Counted from the first letter of the stretch, positions 15,983-25,361 are shown. The stretch is DNA of 64,000 bases from JBGTGG01 sp964398945 (GCA_964398945.1 CAYNOT010000021.1:34969-98968), one strand, 5' to 3'. The notes: generated by a model not told the origin, from the sequence alone. A program made the numbers and translations.

Positions 15983-17545
15983 ATGATAAAAACAAAATCA
16001 GATGATGATGGCCTCGAGTGGACTGGCAGGCTCTTCGGAGGTATTTCCAATGATATTAGACGAAGGGCGCCCCATTATCTTTCTGATTTCAAAGATGGAT
16101 TACATTCAAAAGTAGCGGGCACTACATTATTTCTATTTTTTGCAGCGCTGGCCAACGCGATAGCCTTCGGGGCGCTAACCGGATTGTTGACCGGCAATGA
16201 AATTGGCATTATCGAAATGCTGGTGGTAACGGCAGTAGGGGGAGTCGTGTTTGCACTTTTAGCCGGACAACCGCTCACCATCCTGGGAGGAACAGGCCCG
16301 ATTGTAATCTTTACAGGAATGCTCTATACAGCATGCGGCCAGCTTGAAATTTCATTTTTGGCTACCTATGCATGGGTAGGGATTTGGTCTGGTGTTATTC
16401 TTTTGATCTGCGCTTTTACCGATGCCAGCGCATTGATGAGTTACTTCAATCGGTTTACCGATGAAATATTTGCCGCCCTTATATCCGTAATTTTCATTGT
16501 GGAGGCCGTAAAAGATATTGATAAATCTTTTATGCCAACAGCAGATTCCAGCGGACTTACTTCCGGTTTCCTCACACTGTTATTGGCAATGGGTACTTTT
16601 GTTATTGCGCGCAATTTAAAAAGGATGACGGACTCGCCCTATCTACGCCAAAACATGAGAATGTTTTTGAGTGATTTTGGACCCGCCATCTCCATAGTTG
16701 TCATGACTGTAGTGGCGCTTCAATTTCCGGGTGTTAATTTAAATACCCCTGCTGTTCCGACAGCGATTGAGCCCACTTCAGGACGAAGCTGGTTGGTGGA
16801 TATATTTGATATGCCAACATGGGCAATTTTTGCTTCCATCGTGCCCGCGTTGTTGGCCACCATTCTACTCTTTCTGGATCAAAATATTACCACACGGCTG
16901 GTGAATGCTAAAGCTTTTAAGTTAAAGAAAGGAAGTGGCTATCACCTCGATCTTGCCATTGTCGGTATCATTGTGCTTATAGGAAGTTTGTTTGCACTTC
17001 CGTGGATCGTGGCGGCAACAGTGCATTCATTAAACCATGTGAAGAGCCTTGCTGAAACTGCCGTGGTTACAGATAAAAATGGAGTAAAAAATGAAGAAAT
17101 CATATATGTACGCGAAAACCGTGTCTCTGGCTTGGTTATTCATATACTAATCGGTGCATCCATATTCCTTTTGGCATTGGTGTCCAATATTCCAATGGCT
17201 GTGCTTTTTGGCTTGTTTCTGTATATGGGATTTACATCGCTTGGCGGAAACCAATTTGCTGAGCGATTGATGCTTTGGGTAACCGATCCTAAACTTTTCC
17301 CGGATACGTATTATCTACGCACTGTTCCACGCAAGACGATTCGTAATTTTACGATAGTTCAATTAATCTGCTTTGTAATCTTGTGGCTGGTGAAGGCATC
17401 AAAATTCGGAATACTTTTTCCATTAATGATTGCAGCACTCGTCCCGGTTCAGATGCTGATCAGTCGCTTCTTTAACAAGGACCATGTAGAAATCTTAATT
17501 GCTGAAGAAGAAGATGAAGTGGAGGCTACACACCAGTTGGATTAG
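15983..17545 (+). CDS. SLC4/anion-exchanger-family bicarbonate transporter
   Basis: 520 residues, 12-14 membrane segments. It resembles the HCO3 transporter family (band 3, Bor1): DFKDGLHSKVAGTTLFLFFA near the start, then AIAFGALTG, GGTGPIVIFTG, and the signature FLDQNITTRLVN near residue 297. The late segment LFGLFLYMGFTSLGGNQFAERL is also family-typical. Members exchange bicarbonate, chloride or borate across the inner membrane. Bacterial members are uncommon and little studied; the substrate here is not predictable. The N-terminal cytoplasmic domain of animal exchangers is absent. Confidence 0.85.
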   Translation: MIKTKSDDDGLEWTGRLFGGISNDIRRRAPHYLSDFKDGLHSKVAGTTLFLFFAALANAIAFGALTGLLTGNEIGIIEMLVVTAVGGVVFALLAGQPLTILGGTGPIVIFTGMLYTACGQLEISFLATYAWVGIWSGVILLICAFTDASALMSYFNRFTDEIFAALISVIFIVEAVKDIDKSFMPTADSSGLTSGFLTLLLAMGTFVIARNLKRMTDSPYLRQNMRMFLSDFGPAISIVVMTVVALQFPGVNLNTPAVPTAIEPTSGRSWLVDIFDMPTWAIFASIVPALLATILLFLDQNITTRLVNAKAFKLKKGSGYHLDLAIVGIIVLIGSLFALPWIVAATVHSLNHVKSLAETAVVTDKNGVKNEEIIYVRENRVSGLVIHILIGASIFLLALVSNIPMAVLFGLFLYMGFTSLGGNQFAERLMLWVTDPKLFPDTYYLRTVPRKTIRNFTIVQLICFVILWLVKASKFGILFPLMIAALVPVQMLISRFFNKDHVEILIAEEEDEVEATHQLD

Positions 17546-17641
17546 CACGTAAAGTTGATGGCTGTTTCACAAGAGCAGTCAATGGAGCACTAACACGTAG
17601 TATTATCTTGTTAACGAAATATTGAACATTCGCAGATCGCT

Positions 17642-17920
17642 ATGGAAATAAAGCAAGAAGATAATGGCAAAAAGGGAAAATTCTTTGTCGAAATCGATTC
17701 TAAAATTGTGGGTGAAATGACCTACGTGTGGGCGGGGACCGACCGGATCATTATCGATCATACGCAGGTAGATGAAGTATTGAAAGGAAAAGGAGCGGGC
17801 AAGCAAATGGTTGTGAAGGCTGTTGAATTCGCAAGGGAAAAAGGTATCAGCATTGTGCCATTATGCCCGTTTGCCAAAAGTGTTTTTGACAAAGTACCGG
17901 AGTTCAGGGACGTATTATAA
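17642..17920 (+). CDS. Small GNAT-like acetyltransferase (COG2388 type)
   Basis: 92 residues, full length for the short YjdJ-type acetyltransferase group. It shows FVEIDSKIVGEMTYVW, then IDHTQVDEVLKGKGAGKQMVVKAVEFAREKG, which carries the acetyl-CoA pyrophosphate-binding turn (KGKGAGKQ), and a closing VPLCPFAKSVFDK. Cytoplasmic; substrate unknown. The pirin gene begins 11 bases after its stop, so the two are co-transcribed. Confidence 0.9.
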   Translation: MEIKQEDNGKKGKFFVEIDSKIVGEMTYVWAGTDRIIIDHTQVDEVLKGKGAGKQMVVKAVEFAREKGISIVPLCPFAKSVFDKVPEFRDVL

Positions 17921-17931
17921 AAACTACAAGT

Positions 17932-18846
17932 ATGCTGGATATAGTTATTGAAGCACGCAAAGCATCGTTAGCTCCCGGTATGGAAGTTCGAAGGATTCTT
18001 CCGTTCCGACAAAGAAGGATGGTGGGGCCATTTATTTTTATGGACCATGCTGGGCCGGTACAAATTGCAGCACCCAACACTTCCAACATGGATGTGTTGC
18101 CACATCCCCACATCGGCCTTTCAACGGTGAGTTATCTTTTTGGCGGACAAGTTACGCACCGTGATAGCTTGGGAGTGGAGCAAATCATTAAACCCGGAGA
18201 AGTGAATTGGATGACTGCCGGAAAAGGTATAGCACACTCTGAACGGTTTGAAGACCCGGAGGTATTGGCAGGAGGAAAGTTGGAAATGATTCAAACGTGG
18301 GTGGCATTGCCTGAACGTGATGAAGAAAGCGAACCAACCTTCGAGAATTATAAAGCGGATGTACTTCCTGTCTTTACAGACACCGGTATATGGATGCGGT
18401 TGATTGCCGGAAATGCGTATGGCCTAAACAACGCTGTGAAAACGCATTCCCCACTATTCTATTTACATGTTGTATTGGAAAAAGGGGCTCGTTTTGGATT
18501 GCCGAAAGAGCATGAAGAGCGCGCTATTTATTTAGCAAAGGGTACCCTTGAAGTTGCCGGGAGAACATACTCCGCAGGACAGATGCTGGTGTTTAACAAC
18601 GGTGTTGATCCCACACTTACGGCTATCGAACCCAGTACGTTGATGGTATTGGGTGGTGAGCACGTGGGGGAGCGATTTATTTGGTGGAATTTTGTTTCAT
18701 CCCGTAAGGAAAGGATTGAGCAGGCCAAAGCTGATTGGAAAGAAGGCAGGATCCTGTTGCCGCCCAATGATAAAGATGAATTTGTGCCACTCCCGGAAGA
18801 CCGTTCAAGACCTGCCGGCAATCCTTCCCCACAAGGGCTTTCATGA
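17932..18846 (+). CDS. Pirin-family cupin protein
   Basis: 304 residues, two cupin domains. The metal-binding N-terminal cupin shows FIFMDHAGPV, then HPHIGLSTVSYLFGGQVTHRD and GEVNWMTAGKGIAHSE, with the His/His/His/Glu set expected for iron or for quercetinase-like activity. The C-terminal cupin includes LPKEHEERAIYLAKGTLEVAG. Pirins act as redox-sensing cofactors or dioxygenases; which one applies is unclear. Co-transcribed with the small acetyltransferase. Confidence 0.93.
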   Translation: MLDIVIEARKASLAPGMEVRRILPFRQRRMVGPFIFMDHAGPVQIAAPNTSNMDVLPHPHIGLSTVSYLFGGQVTHRDSLGVEQIIKPGEVNWMTAGKGIAHSERFEDPEVLAGGKLEMIQTWVALPERDEESEPTFENYKADVLPVFTDTGIWMRLIAGNAYGLNNAVKTHSPLFYLHVVLEKGARFGLPKEHEERAIYLAKGTLEVAGRTYSAGQMLVFNNGVDPTLTAIEPSTLMVLGGEHVGERFIWWNFVSSRKERIEQAKADWKEGRILLPPNDKDEFVPLPEDRSRPAGNPSPQGLS

Positions 18847-19073
18847 CCGGGATGTAGAAAAGTAAGGTAAAAATTAAAGCAGGCACTTTCAGGAAACTGT
18901 ATCTCATTCAAAAAGAAGCAAATTAGCAGGAAATACGTTATTTTAGCTTTCACCTATTTTAGGGAACCAAGTGTGGATGAAATTGGGGATGGAGAAAGTG
19001 AGCAATACCCCGCACAGTTTAAAGACCGTTATGATTAAATATAAAGTGTGATTGCAGATGAACAGTATCAGGC

Positions 19074-20498
19074 ATGAGTAACGCCATTATGTTCCATAAG
19101 TGGAAGCGGGGAACTTCACTTGTCCTTGTGATTTTCTTATCAATTTTTTTGTTGGCAGGGATTAATTACTTTACGATAAAAACTTTATCGGCAGTAAGGG
19201 CTTACGTCAATGGGGAATCACAGTACTCAAAAGGACAGAAAGATGGCGCGCGGCATTTGATTATTTATCTATCGCTTCAGGATCCACAATATTTCGATTC
19301 GTTTAACGAAGAATTGCAGGTTCCGATTGGAGATAGCCTTGCGCGTGTCGGATTGATGCGGGATGACGCGTATGAAGCAATCTATTCCGGTTTCCTGCAA
19401 GGGAAAAACCATGAAGGTGATATCGATAATATGATCTGGCTCTTCAAAAATTTTAAGGAGGTCGCTTTTATGAAAGAAGCGATTACCATTTGGCAGGAAG
19501 CGGATGTGTTGACCGGGCGATTAAAGAACATGGGGGATTCCATCCATACGAGAATGCAGGTGAGTGATTTGTCGATCCATGAAAAAGTGCAATTCACTAA
19601 AGATATAGACCGGATTACCAATGAACTCACCATTAAGGAACGGGCCTTTTCAAACCTGCTGGGCGTTACTGCCCGAAGCATTAGTGTTTATTTGTTTTTG
19701 GTAAATGGCTTTATCATTGTTCTGATAGTAACAACCGTTGTGGCATACTCAAATAAGGGCGTGCGCCAGTTGCGCGAAGCAAAGCGTGACCTGGAACAAA
19801 CCAACAAAGAACTTAACACCACCAATCAGGAATTGGATAATTTTATTTACGCAGCATCACATGACCTTAAATCCCCCATCAATAACCTCGAAGGGTTGAT
19901 GAGCCTTGTAAAGTATAAGGAGAATGACCGGGACCTGAACATTATTTTTGAAAAAATGGAATACTCCATTACAACCCTGAAGAAAACGATAGTAGGGCTT
20001 ACCGAAGTAATGAAGATGGATAAAAATCCGCTGGAGGATATTCAGGAGAATAATATCAATACGATACTGGAGGAATTCGTAGGGGCAAATCAACACGTAA
20101 TTCTGGATTCCCGCACAGTCATTACAACTTCCATTGAGGTGGAGACCATTACTTTTTCTGCAATCGGGCTTACCAGCATTATCCATAATTTAATTTCCAA
20201 TGCTATCAAATATTGCTCACCGGAACGCGATTGCTTTATTAGCATAAAAACATATCGGAAAGAAAAGGCAACAGTAATTGAAATACAGGACAATGGCTTA
20301 GGTATTGACTTGACCAAAAACAGGCATAAGCTCTTCCGGCTATTCAGCAGGTTTCATAACCACGTAGAGGGTAGTGGCCTGGGCTTGTATATTATCAAAA
20401 AAATCATCGATAAACACAATGGTGCCATTCATGTTAAAAGTACCCCCGGTCAGGGTACAACATTTTTTGTAACTTTACCGGGTGATGAAACAGTTTAA
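19074..20498 (+). CDS. Membrane sensor histidine kinase
   Basis: 474 residues. Helix 1 (about 14-36) and helix 2 (203-225) bracket a helical extracytoplasmic sensor of about 165 residues. A coiled coil (REAKRDLEQTNKELNTTNQE) leads to the dimerisation domain with phosphoacceptor His263 in YAASHDLKSPINNL. The ATPase domain shows the N box LISNAIKYC, the G1 box IQDNGLGID and the G2 box GSGLGLYIIKK. Its stop lies inside the next gene, a single-domain receiver, so the pair forms a phosphorelay whose output is not encoded here. Confidence 0.93.
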   Translation: MSNAIMFHKWKRGTSLVLVIFLSIFLLAGINYFTIKTLSAVRAYVNGESQYSKGQKDGARHLIIYLSLQDPQYFDSFNEELQVPIGDSLARVGLMRDDAYEAIYSGFLQGKNHEGDIDNMIWLFKNFKEVAFMKEAITIWQEADVLTGRLKNMGDSIHTRMQVSDLSIHEKVQFTKDIDRITNELTIKERAFSNLLGVTARSISVYLFLVNGFIIVLIVTTVVAYSNKGVRQLREAKRDLEQTNKELNTTNQELDNFIYAASHDLKSPINNLEGLMSLVKYKENDRDLNIIFEKMEYSITTLKKTIVGLTEVMKMDKNPLEDIQENNINTILEEFVGANQHVILDSRTVITTSIEVETITFSAIGLTSIIHNLISNAIKYCSPERDCFISIKTYRKEKATVIEIQDNGLGIDLTKNRHKLFRLFSRFHNHVEGSGLGLYIIKKIIDKHNGAIHVKSTPGQGTTFFVTLPGDETV

Positions 20499-20877
20499 AT
20501 GTGTGTTGCTTGTTGACGATGATACAGTAAGCAACTTCCTGAATAGGGAAATCCTCTCATCCCTTGGAATCACGAATGATTTTCATGTTGTAACAAATGG
20601 TGAGGAGGCAATAGATTTTATCAACAACAATGTAGGATCAGAATGCCCCGATCTGATTTTTCTCGACATCAATATGCCGGTGATGGATGGCTTTCAATTT
20701 CTTGAAGAATTTGAACAATTTCCAAATCAACAGCGGGAGCGCATCAAAATCGTTATGCTTACTTCTTCTTCCAATAAAAAAGATATTGAAAGGGCCTATC
20801 AATTTCCAATTCTTGGCTATCTCAATAAACCACTTACCATCGCGGATGTTAAAAGTGTTTTGGGTGCGGCAAGTTAG
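20485..20877 (+). CDS. CheY-like single-domain response regulator
   Basis: 130 residues from ATG 20485, overlapping the kinase by 14 bases (a GTG one codon earlier is possible). It contains LLVDDDTVSNF, phosphorylation site Asp61 in LIFLDINMPVMDG, the switch Thr/Ser in VMLTSSSNKKD, and the Lys in GYLNKPLT. There is no output domain, so it works by protein contact. This receiver type (Rcp-like, with NRE/QRE after the acidic cluster) commonly pairs with the preceding kind of kinase in Bacteroidota. Confidence 0.93.
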   Translation: MKQFKCVLLVDDDTVSNFLNREILSSLGITNDFHVVTNGEEAIDFINNNVGSECPDLIFLDINMPVMDGFQFLEEFEQFPNQQRERIKIVMLTSSSNKKDIERAYQFPILGYLNKPLTIADVKSVLGAAS

Positions 20878-20886
20878 GTGAACATG

Positions 20887-21675
20887 TTACTTTTCCCGTT
20901 GCCGCGTAGCTTCAAACACCATTACGGCCGCAGCAGTAGAAACATTCATTGAATCAATTTTTCCCCGCATCGGAATGATGATGTTGGCCTGGCTGTTGTT
21001 TATCCAGATGGCTGACAAACCTGTTGCTTCCGTTCCCATCACAATGGCGCAGGGTTTTGTGTAGTCAACGGTATGGTACGGAACAGATGCTTTTAAATAC
21101 GTACAAAAAATTTCGATATTGTTTTTCTTAAGCCATTCAATGGTTTCTTCGCTGGTGGCGGATGCAACCTGGTTCGTAAACAAACAGCCGATACTGGAGC
21201 GCACAACATTTGGATTGTAAAAATCGGTAGTTGGATCACAAATAATGACAGCATCGATTCCGGCAGCATCGGCAGTTCGCAAAATTGCCCCCAGATTACC
21301 GGGCTTTTCAACAGATTCTAAAATCAGCAGTAATGGGTTTTTGCTGAGTTTGATTTGGTCAAGCCGATGGATTTTTTGTTCCGCGACAGCAATTACTCCC
21401 CCCGAATTTTCACGCACGGCAATTTTATCAAAGATGTCTTTGGAGACCGGAATCAATAATGTTTTGTCAGGAACCAATGCTTTTGCATCTTCAACAGAAA
21501 TCAATGTTTCACAAAAAAAGAGGTTCCCGATTTTATAGCCGGCTTCAAGTGCCATTTTTATTTCTTTCTTACCTTCAATGCGGAACAAACATTGTTTTTT
21601 TCGCTCGCGTGGTTTCTCCAGTGCGAGCAAACTTTTCACTTTGGGGTTTTGGGTACTTGTCAGGGTGAAGTGCAT
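20887..21675 (-). CDS. TrmH/SpoU-family RNA 2'-O-methyltransferase
   Basis: 262 residues. The N-terminal substrate-binding domain is about 1-105 (QNPKVKSLLALEKPRERKK, RIEGKKEIKMALE). The C-terminal SPOUT knot has the three motifs: GNLGAILRTADAAG, AIVMGTEATGLS, and IPMRGKIDSMNVSTAAAV. It transfers a methyl group from SAM to a ribose 2'-OH in 23S rRNA or tRNA; the exact base cannot be told. It is convergent with the receiver gene, with only 9 bases between the stops. Confidence 0.93.
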   Translation of the reverse strand: MHFTLTSTQNPKVKSLLALEKPRERKKQCLFRIEGKKEIKMALEAGYKIGNLFFCETLISVEDAKALVPDKTLLIPVSKDIFDKIAVRENSGGVIAVAEQKIHRLDQIKLSKNPLLLILESVEKPGNLGAILRTADAAGIDAVIICDPTTDFYNPNVVRSSIGCLFTNQVASATSEETIEWLKKNNIEIFCTYLKASVPYHTVDYTKPCAIVMGTEATGLSAIWINNSQANIIIPMRGKIDSMNVSTAAAVMVFEATRQREK

Positions 21676-21732
21676 CGTGTATCAAAAGTAATAAAAACCA
21701 TCTTCTCCCATGAGTCGATTTACCCCTGTCCT

Positions 21733-21832
21733 NNNNNNNNNNNNNNNNNNNNNNNNNNNNNNNNNNNNNNNNNNNNNNNNNNNNNNNNNNNNNNNNNNNN
21801 NNNNNNNNNNNNNNNNNNNNNNNNNNNNNNNN
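21733..21832. other. Assembly gap (100 Ns)
   Basis: Exactly 100 unknown bases, a standard placeholder length, so the true distance is unknown. The right flank begins at once with a repeat unit that recurs 187 bases later, which suggests the assembly broke in repeated DNA. Confidence 0.95.
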
Positions 21833-21942
21833 CCAAAGACTCTTCGCTAACGCTCTGAGTGACGAATGTTAGCCGTCATTCAGAGCGGTAGCGATGAATC
21901 GTTGTGGCATGTTGAAGAGGTTTGTTTACCTGGCTTTTACTG
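21833..21942. repeat. Long imperfect hairpin repeat, copy A
   Basis: Begins CCAAAGACTCTTCGC. Two arms of about 23 bases (CGCTAACGCTCTGAGTGACG and its counterpart ending CGATGAATCGTTG) fold back with few mismatches. Similarity with copy B continues past the hairpin through a stretch ending CTGGCTTTTAC, about 110 bases in all, and weakly on into a decayed copy of the next gene's promoter. Confidence 0.75.
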
Positions 21943-22019
21943 GTTCTTTGTTTAGTGGTGAAATCAAACCTGCGCCAATCAGGTATTATTGTTCAAAGAT
22001 AAGTTGCTACCCTATCCCT

Positions 22020-22127
22020 CCAAAGACTCTTCGCTAACGCTCTGAGTGACGAATGTTAGCCGTCATTCAGAGCGATAGCGATGAATCGTTGGGAGATGTG
22101 AAGAGGTTTTGCGTATCTGGCTTTACG
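22020..22127. repeat. Long imperfect hairpin repeat, copy B
   Basis: Nearly identical to copy A over the hairpin (one base change, GGTAGCG versus GATAGCG) and similar over the next 35 bases. It runs into the -33 element of the methyltransferase promoter, so the repeat supplies part of that promoter. Confidence 0.75.
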
Positions 22128-22137
22128 ACTATATTTG
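22108..22137 (+). promoter_or_regulatory. Bacteroidota-type promoter of the rRNA methyltransferase
   Basis: TTTG at 22108-22111 and TATATTTG at 22130-22137 are 18 bases apart, an excellent match to the TTTG / TAnnTTTG consensus of the Bacteroidota primary sigma factor. Transcription should begin at about 22142-22144, which coincides with the GTG start, so the mRNA would be leaderless or nearly so. Confidence 0.7.
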
Positions 22138-22141
22138 CCCC

Positions 22142-23035
22142 GTGAAATTAGTAAGCCCTACATCCTGGAAAGACTATGAACTGATTGACTCAGGAGGTTT
22201 TGAAAAACTCGAACGCTTTGGTAAGTATACTCTTATCCGTCCTGAGCCACAGGCGATATGGAGTAAATCCCTTGAAGAAAAAGACTGGAAGCAAATGGCG
22301 CATGCCAAATTCATCCGTGAACAAGCCGATAAGTTTCGGTTTTCTGATGACGTAAAAGGCGGCTGGTCAAAGCGACCCGATATGCCGGAAAGCTGGGAGA
22401 TAGACTATGCATATAAGGAGTTGAAACTTAAATTGCGGTTGGCATTAACAAGTTTTGGCCACGTGGGTATTTTTCCAGAACAAGGGCAAAACTGGAATTT
22501 TATTTACGATACGGTTTCCGATTGGAAAATCAACACCCCTAAAATTTTGAACCTGTTTGCCTATACGGGTGCAGCTTCTGTCGTTGCCCGTACTGCCGGA
22601 GCGGATGTGTACCATGTGGATGCATCACGACCGGGGATCAATTGGGCAAATCAAAATATGCAACTCAACAACCTATCCGACATCCGTTGGGTGTATGAAG
22701 ATGCGCTCAAGTTTGCAAAGCGCGAAGTAAAACGCGGCAGCAAATACAACGGCATCATTATGGACCCACCGCCTTACGGGCGCGGACCAAGTGGTGAGAA
22801 GTGGACTTTGCAGGAAAAATTAAATGAACTGGTGGAACTTGCCAGCCAGTTGTTGGAAATGCAGCATCATTTTTTCATCATGAGCATGTATGCTGTCGGG
22901 TTATCTTCTGTAGTGGGATTGAATGTGGTGAAGACGCATTTCCCGGAAAGCAAACCTGAGTTTGGCGAGTTCTTCCTGAAATCAAAGCAAATGGCTGATT
23001 TGCCAATGGGTACGTTTTTGCGGTTTAAAGATTGA
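22142..23035 (+). CDS. Class I SAM-dependent rRNA methyltransferase
   Basis: 297 residues from GTG 22142 (VKLVSPTSWKDYEL). No in-frame ATG comes before residue 56, and the upstream TTG at 22109 lies in the promoter. The Rossmann core has ILNLFAYTGAASVVARTAGADVYHVD (SAM motif I) and the catalytic-type loop IIMDPPPYGRGPSGEKW. It belongs to the RlmI/RlmK-like group that methylates 23S rRNA. The last residues MADLPMGTFLRFKD are family-typical. Present as a single gene. Confidence 0.88.
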   Translation: MKLVSPTSWKDYELIDSGGFEKLERFGKYTLIRPEPQAIWSKSLEEKDWKQMAHAKFIREQADKFRFSDDVKGGWSKRPDMPESWEIDYAYKELKLKLRLALTSFGHVGIFPEQGQNWNFIYDTVSDWKINTPKILNLFAYTGAASVVARTAGADVYHVDASRPGINWANQNMQLNNLSDIRWVYEDALKFAKREVKRGSKYNGIIMDPPPYGRGPSGEKWTLQEKLNELVELASQLLEMQHHFFIMSMYAVGLSSVVGLNVVKTHFPESKPEFGEFFLKSKQMADLPMGTFLRFKD

Positions 23036-23419
23036 ATTAGTTATTAATTAATTATGAGTGATGAGTTATGAGTTAATACGATTTAATTTAACAACCCACT
23101 CGTCAACCCATAACCCCATAACGGAAACAATCCACCAACACCTAAAATCCAACACCTAACACAAAAATCCAGTCCCGATACCATCAACTAATCTAACGCT
23201 AAATCAATAGTTCCCACTGCTAACCTTGCGAAAAGGCTCCATCGAATAGTGTGAAAAGTACAAGGATCAAAATAAAGTACGGTATTCTATTCATTTTTAG
23301 ATTTTTTTTCCTTAAATGTGTTTAGATAAATAGTTTAATGCGCCTATCATTGCTAGTGGCGTTATCGAAACTCGGTCAAATATTTCTATCTTTGCGGGCT
23401 TAAAATAGAACCATTTGGT
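23036..23419. other. Intergenic region with low-complexity DNA and the typA promoter
   Basis: The first half is AT- and CA-rich, with degenerate 7-base word repeats of the AACACCT/AACCCAT kind (about 23095-23170). The second half holds the typA promoter box TATCTTTG at 23387-23394. No gene was seen. Confidence 0.5.
23387..23394 (+). promoter_or_regulatory. -7 box of typA
   Basis: TATCTTTG fits TAnnTTTG and lies 25 bases before the typA ATG, giving a leader of about 20 bases. No good TTTG is found at the expected -33 spacing. Confidence 0.5.
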
Positions 23420-25231
23420 ATGGATGTTAATAAAATAAGGAATATCGCCATCATCGCGCACGTTGACCATGGCAAAACTACGCTGGTAGACAAGATGTTA
23501 ATGGCCGGGAAGCTCTTCAAAGACCATGAGACCCCTGGTGAATTGATCATGGATAGCAACGATTTGGAGCGCGAACGCGGGATTACCATCCTTGCCAAAA
23601 ACGTTTCGGTACGTTTTAAAGATTATAAAATCAACATCATTGACACCCCCGGCCACAGTGACTTTGGTGGTGAAGTGGAACGTGTGCTGAACATGGCCGA
23701 TGGCTGTTTGCTATTGGTGGATGCCTTTGAAGGCCCCATGCCACAAACGCGTTTCGTATTACAAAAAGCGTTGCAGATTGGCTTAAAGCCGATTGTGGTA
23801 ATCAATAAAGTAGACAAGAAAAACTGTACACCAGACGAAGTACTGGAACAAGTTTTTGAATTGATGTTTTCGTTGGATGCAACAGAAGAACAACTGGACT
23901 TCCCTACTTTTTATGGCTCGGCCAAAAACGGTTGGATGAGTACCGATTGGAAAAAACCAGCAGAAGATATTACTGCATTGTTGGATGGTGTTGTTGAACA
24001 CATTCCCCCTCCAAAAGTAGAAGAAGGTACCCCACAAATGTTGGTCACTTCGTTAGAGTACTCTTCCTATATCGGTCGGGTGGCGATTGGCCGTATGCAA
24101 CGTGGAACCATTAAAGCCGGACAACCGGTAGCGCTTGTAAAACGCGATGGTAGAATCTCCAAGACCAGGATCAAAGATTTATATGTTTTCGAAGGATTTG
24201 AAAAACTAAAAGTAGAAAGTGCTTCAGCCGGGGAGATTGTAGCCATTGTTGGCCTCGAAGGTTTTGAAATTGGTGATACCCTTGCCGATATCGAAAAACC
24301 GGAAGCATTAAAGTCCATCGCGATTGATGAGCCTACGATGAGTATGCTTTTCACGATCAACAACTCCCCGTTTTTTGGTAAGGAAGGAAAGCTTGTTACA
24401 AGTCGCCACATCCGCGAACGTCTTGAAAAAGAGTTGGAAAAAAACCTTGCCCTTCGTGTAGGTGAAACCGGGTCTGCCGACAGCTTTATTGTTTTTGGTA
24501 GGGGCGTGCTTCACTTGTCTGTATTAATTGAGACCATGAGGAGGGAAGGCTATGAACTGCAAATCGGTCAGCCACAAGTTATCTATCGTGAGATTGACGG
24601 ACAACGTTGCGAACCGATTGAAGAATTGACGATCGACTTGCCCGAAACGGACGCAGGGAAAGCAATTGAAACAGTTTCGTTGCGCAAAGGCGAAATGTTG
24701 AACATGGAGCCAAAAGGTGATCGTATGTTGTTGAAGTTCCTTATTCCTGCAAGGGGGATCATCGGACTTCGAAATTATTTGTTGAACGTAACAGCAGGTG
24801 AAGCCATCACAACACACCGCTTCAAAGAATACCAACCTTTCAAAGGGGAAATCCCCGGACGTATCAACGGTTCGTTGATCTCTATGGAAATGGGGGAAGC
24901 GATTCCATACAGCTTGCACAACTTACAGGATCGTGGCAAGTTTTTTATCAGTCCGAGTGACCCGATTTATGAAGGTCAGGTAATTGGAGAACACAGCCGT
25001 TCAGGGGATTTGGTAGTGAACGTTACCAAAACGAAAAAACTTTCGAACGTGCGTGCTTCGGGTACGGATGAAAAGATGAAGATTGCCCCGGCCACTAAGT
25101 TTTCATTGGAAGAAGCATTGGAATACATCCAACGTGATGAATATGTGGAGGTGACACCGAAATCCATTCGCATCCGTAAAGTACACCTTAACGAAAATGA
25201 CAGGAAACGTGAACGGAATAAACAAGGCTAA
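23420..25231 (+). CDS. typA: Translational GTPase TypA/BipA
   Basis: 603 residues, full length. GTPase motifs: AHVDHGKTTLVDKML (P-loop), RERGITI (switch I), DTPGHSDFGGEV (switch II), NKVDKK. An EF-Tu domain II-like barrel, EF-G domains III and V, and the BipA-specific C-terminal domain follow (ISPSDPIYEGQVIGEHSR, then VNVTKTKKLSNVRASGTDE). It binds the ribosome and aids 50S assembly and stress or cold growth. The gene is monocistronic, with its own promoter box and terminator. Confidence 0.97.
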   Translation: MDVNKIRNIAIIAHVDHGKTTLVDKMLMAGKLFKDHETPGELIMDSNDLERERGITILAKNVSVRFKDYKINIIDTPGHSDFGGEVERVLNMADGCLLLVDAFEGPMPQTRFVLQKALQIGLKPIVVINKVDKKNCTPDEVLEQVFELMFSLDATEEQLDFPTFYGSAKNGWMSTDWKKPAEDITALLDGVVEHIPPPKVEEGTPQMLVTSLEYSSYIGRVAIGRMQRGTIKAGQPVALVKRDGRISKTRIKDLYVFEGFEKLKVESASAGEIVAIVGLEGFEIGDTLADIEKPEALKSIAIDEPTMSMLFTINNSPFFGKEGKLVTSRHIRERLEKELEKNLALRVGETGSADSFIVFGRGVLHLSVLIETMRREGYELQIGQPQVIYREIDGQRCEPIEELTIDLPETDAGKAIETVSLRKGEMLNMEPKGDRMLLKFLIPARGIIGLRNYLLNVTAGEAITTHRFKEYQPFKGEIPGRINGSLISMEMGEAIPYSLHNLQDRGKFFISPSDPIYEGQVIGEHSRSGDLVVNVTKTKKLSNVRASGTDEKMKIAPATKFSLEEALEYIQRDEYVEVTPKSIRIRKVHLNENDRKRERNKQG

Positions 25232-25257
25232 TAGCCCTTTTTAAGTATGAATGAAAG

Positions 25258-25284
25258 AAGCTGACGTTTGTCAGCTTTTTTTTT
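25258..25284 (+). terminator. Terminator of typA
   Basis: AAGCTGAC, loop GTTT, GTCAGCTT, followed by a run of seven T; it starts 27 bases after the typA stop. Confidence 0.9.
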
Positions 25285-25361
25285 GATGGCCATCATCATC
25301 CTCTGCTCTTTTCTTTTTTAGTTTTGATCGCTATCTTCAATAGTGAAGAAAAAAATGAACC

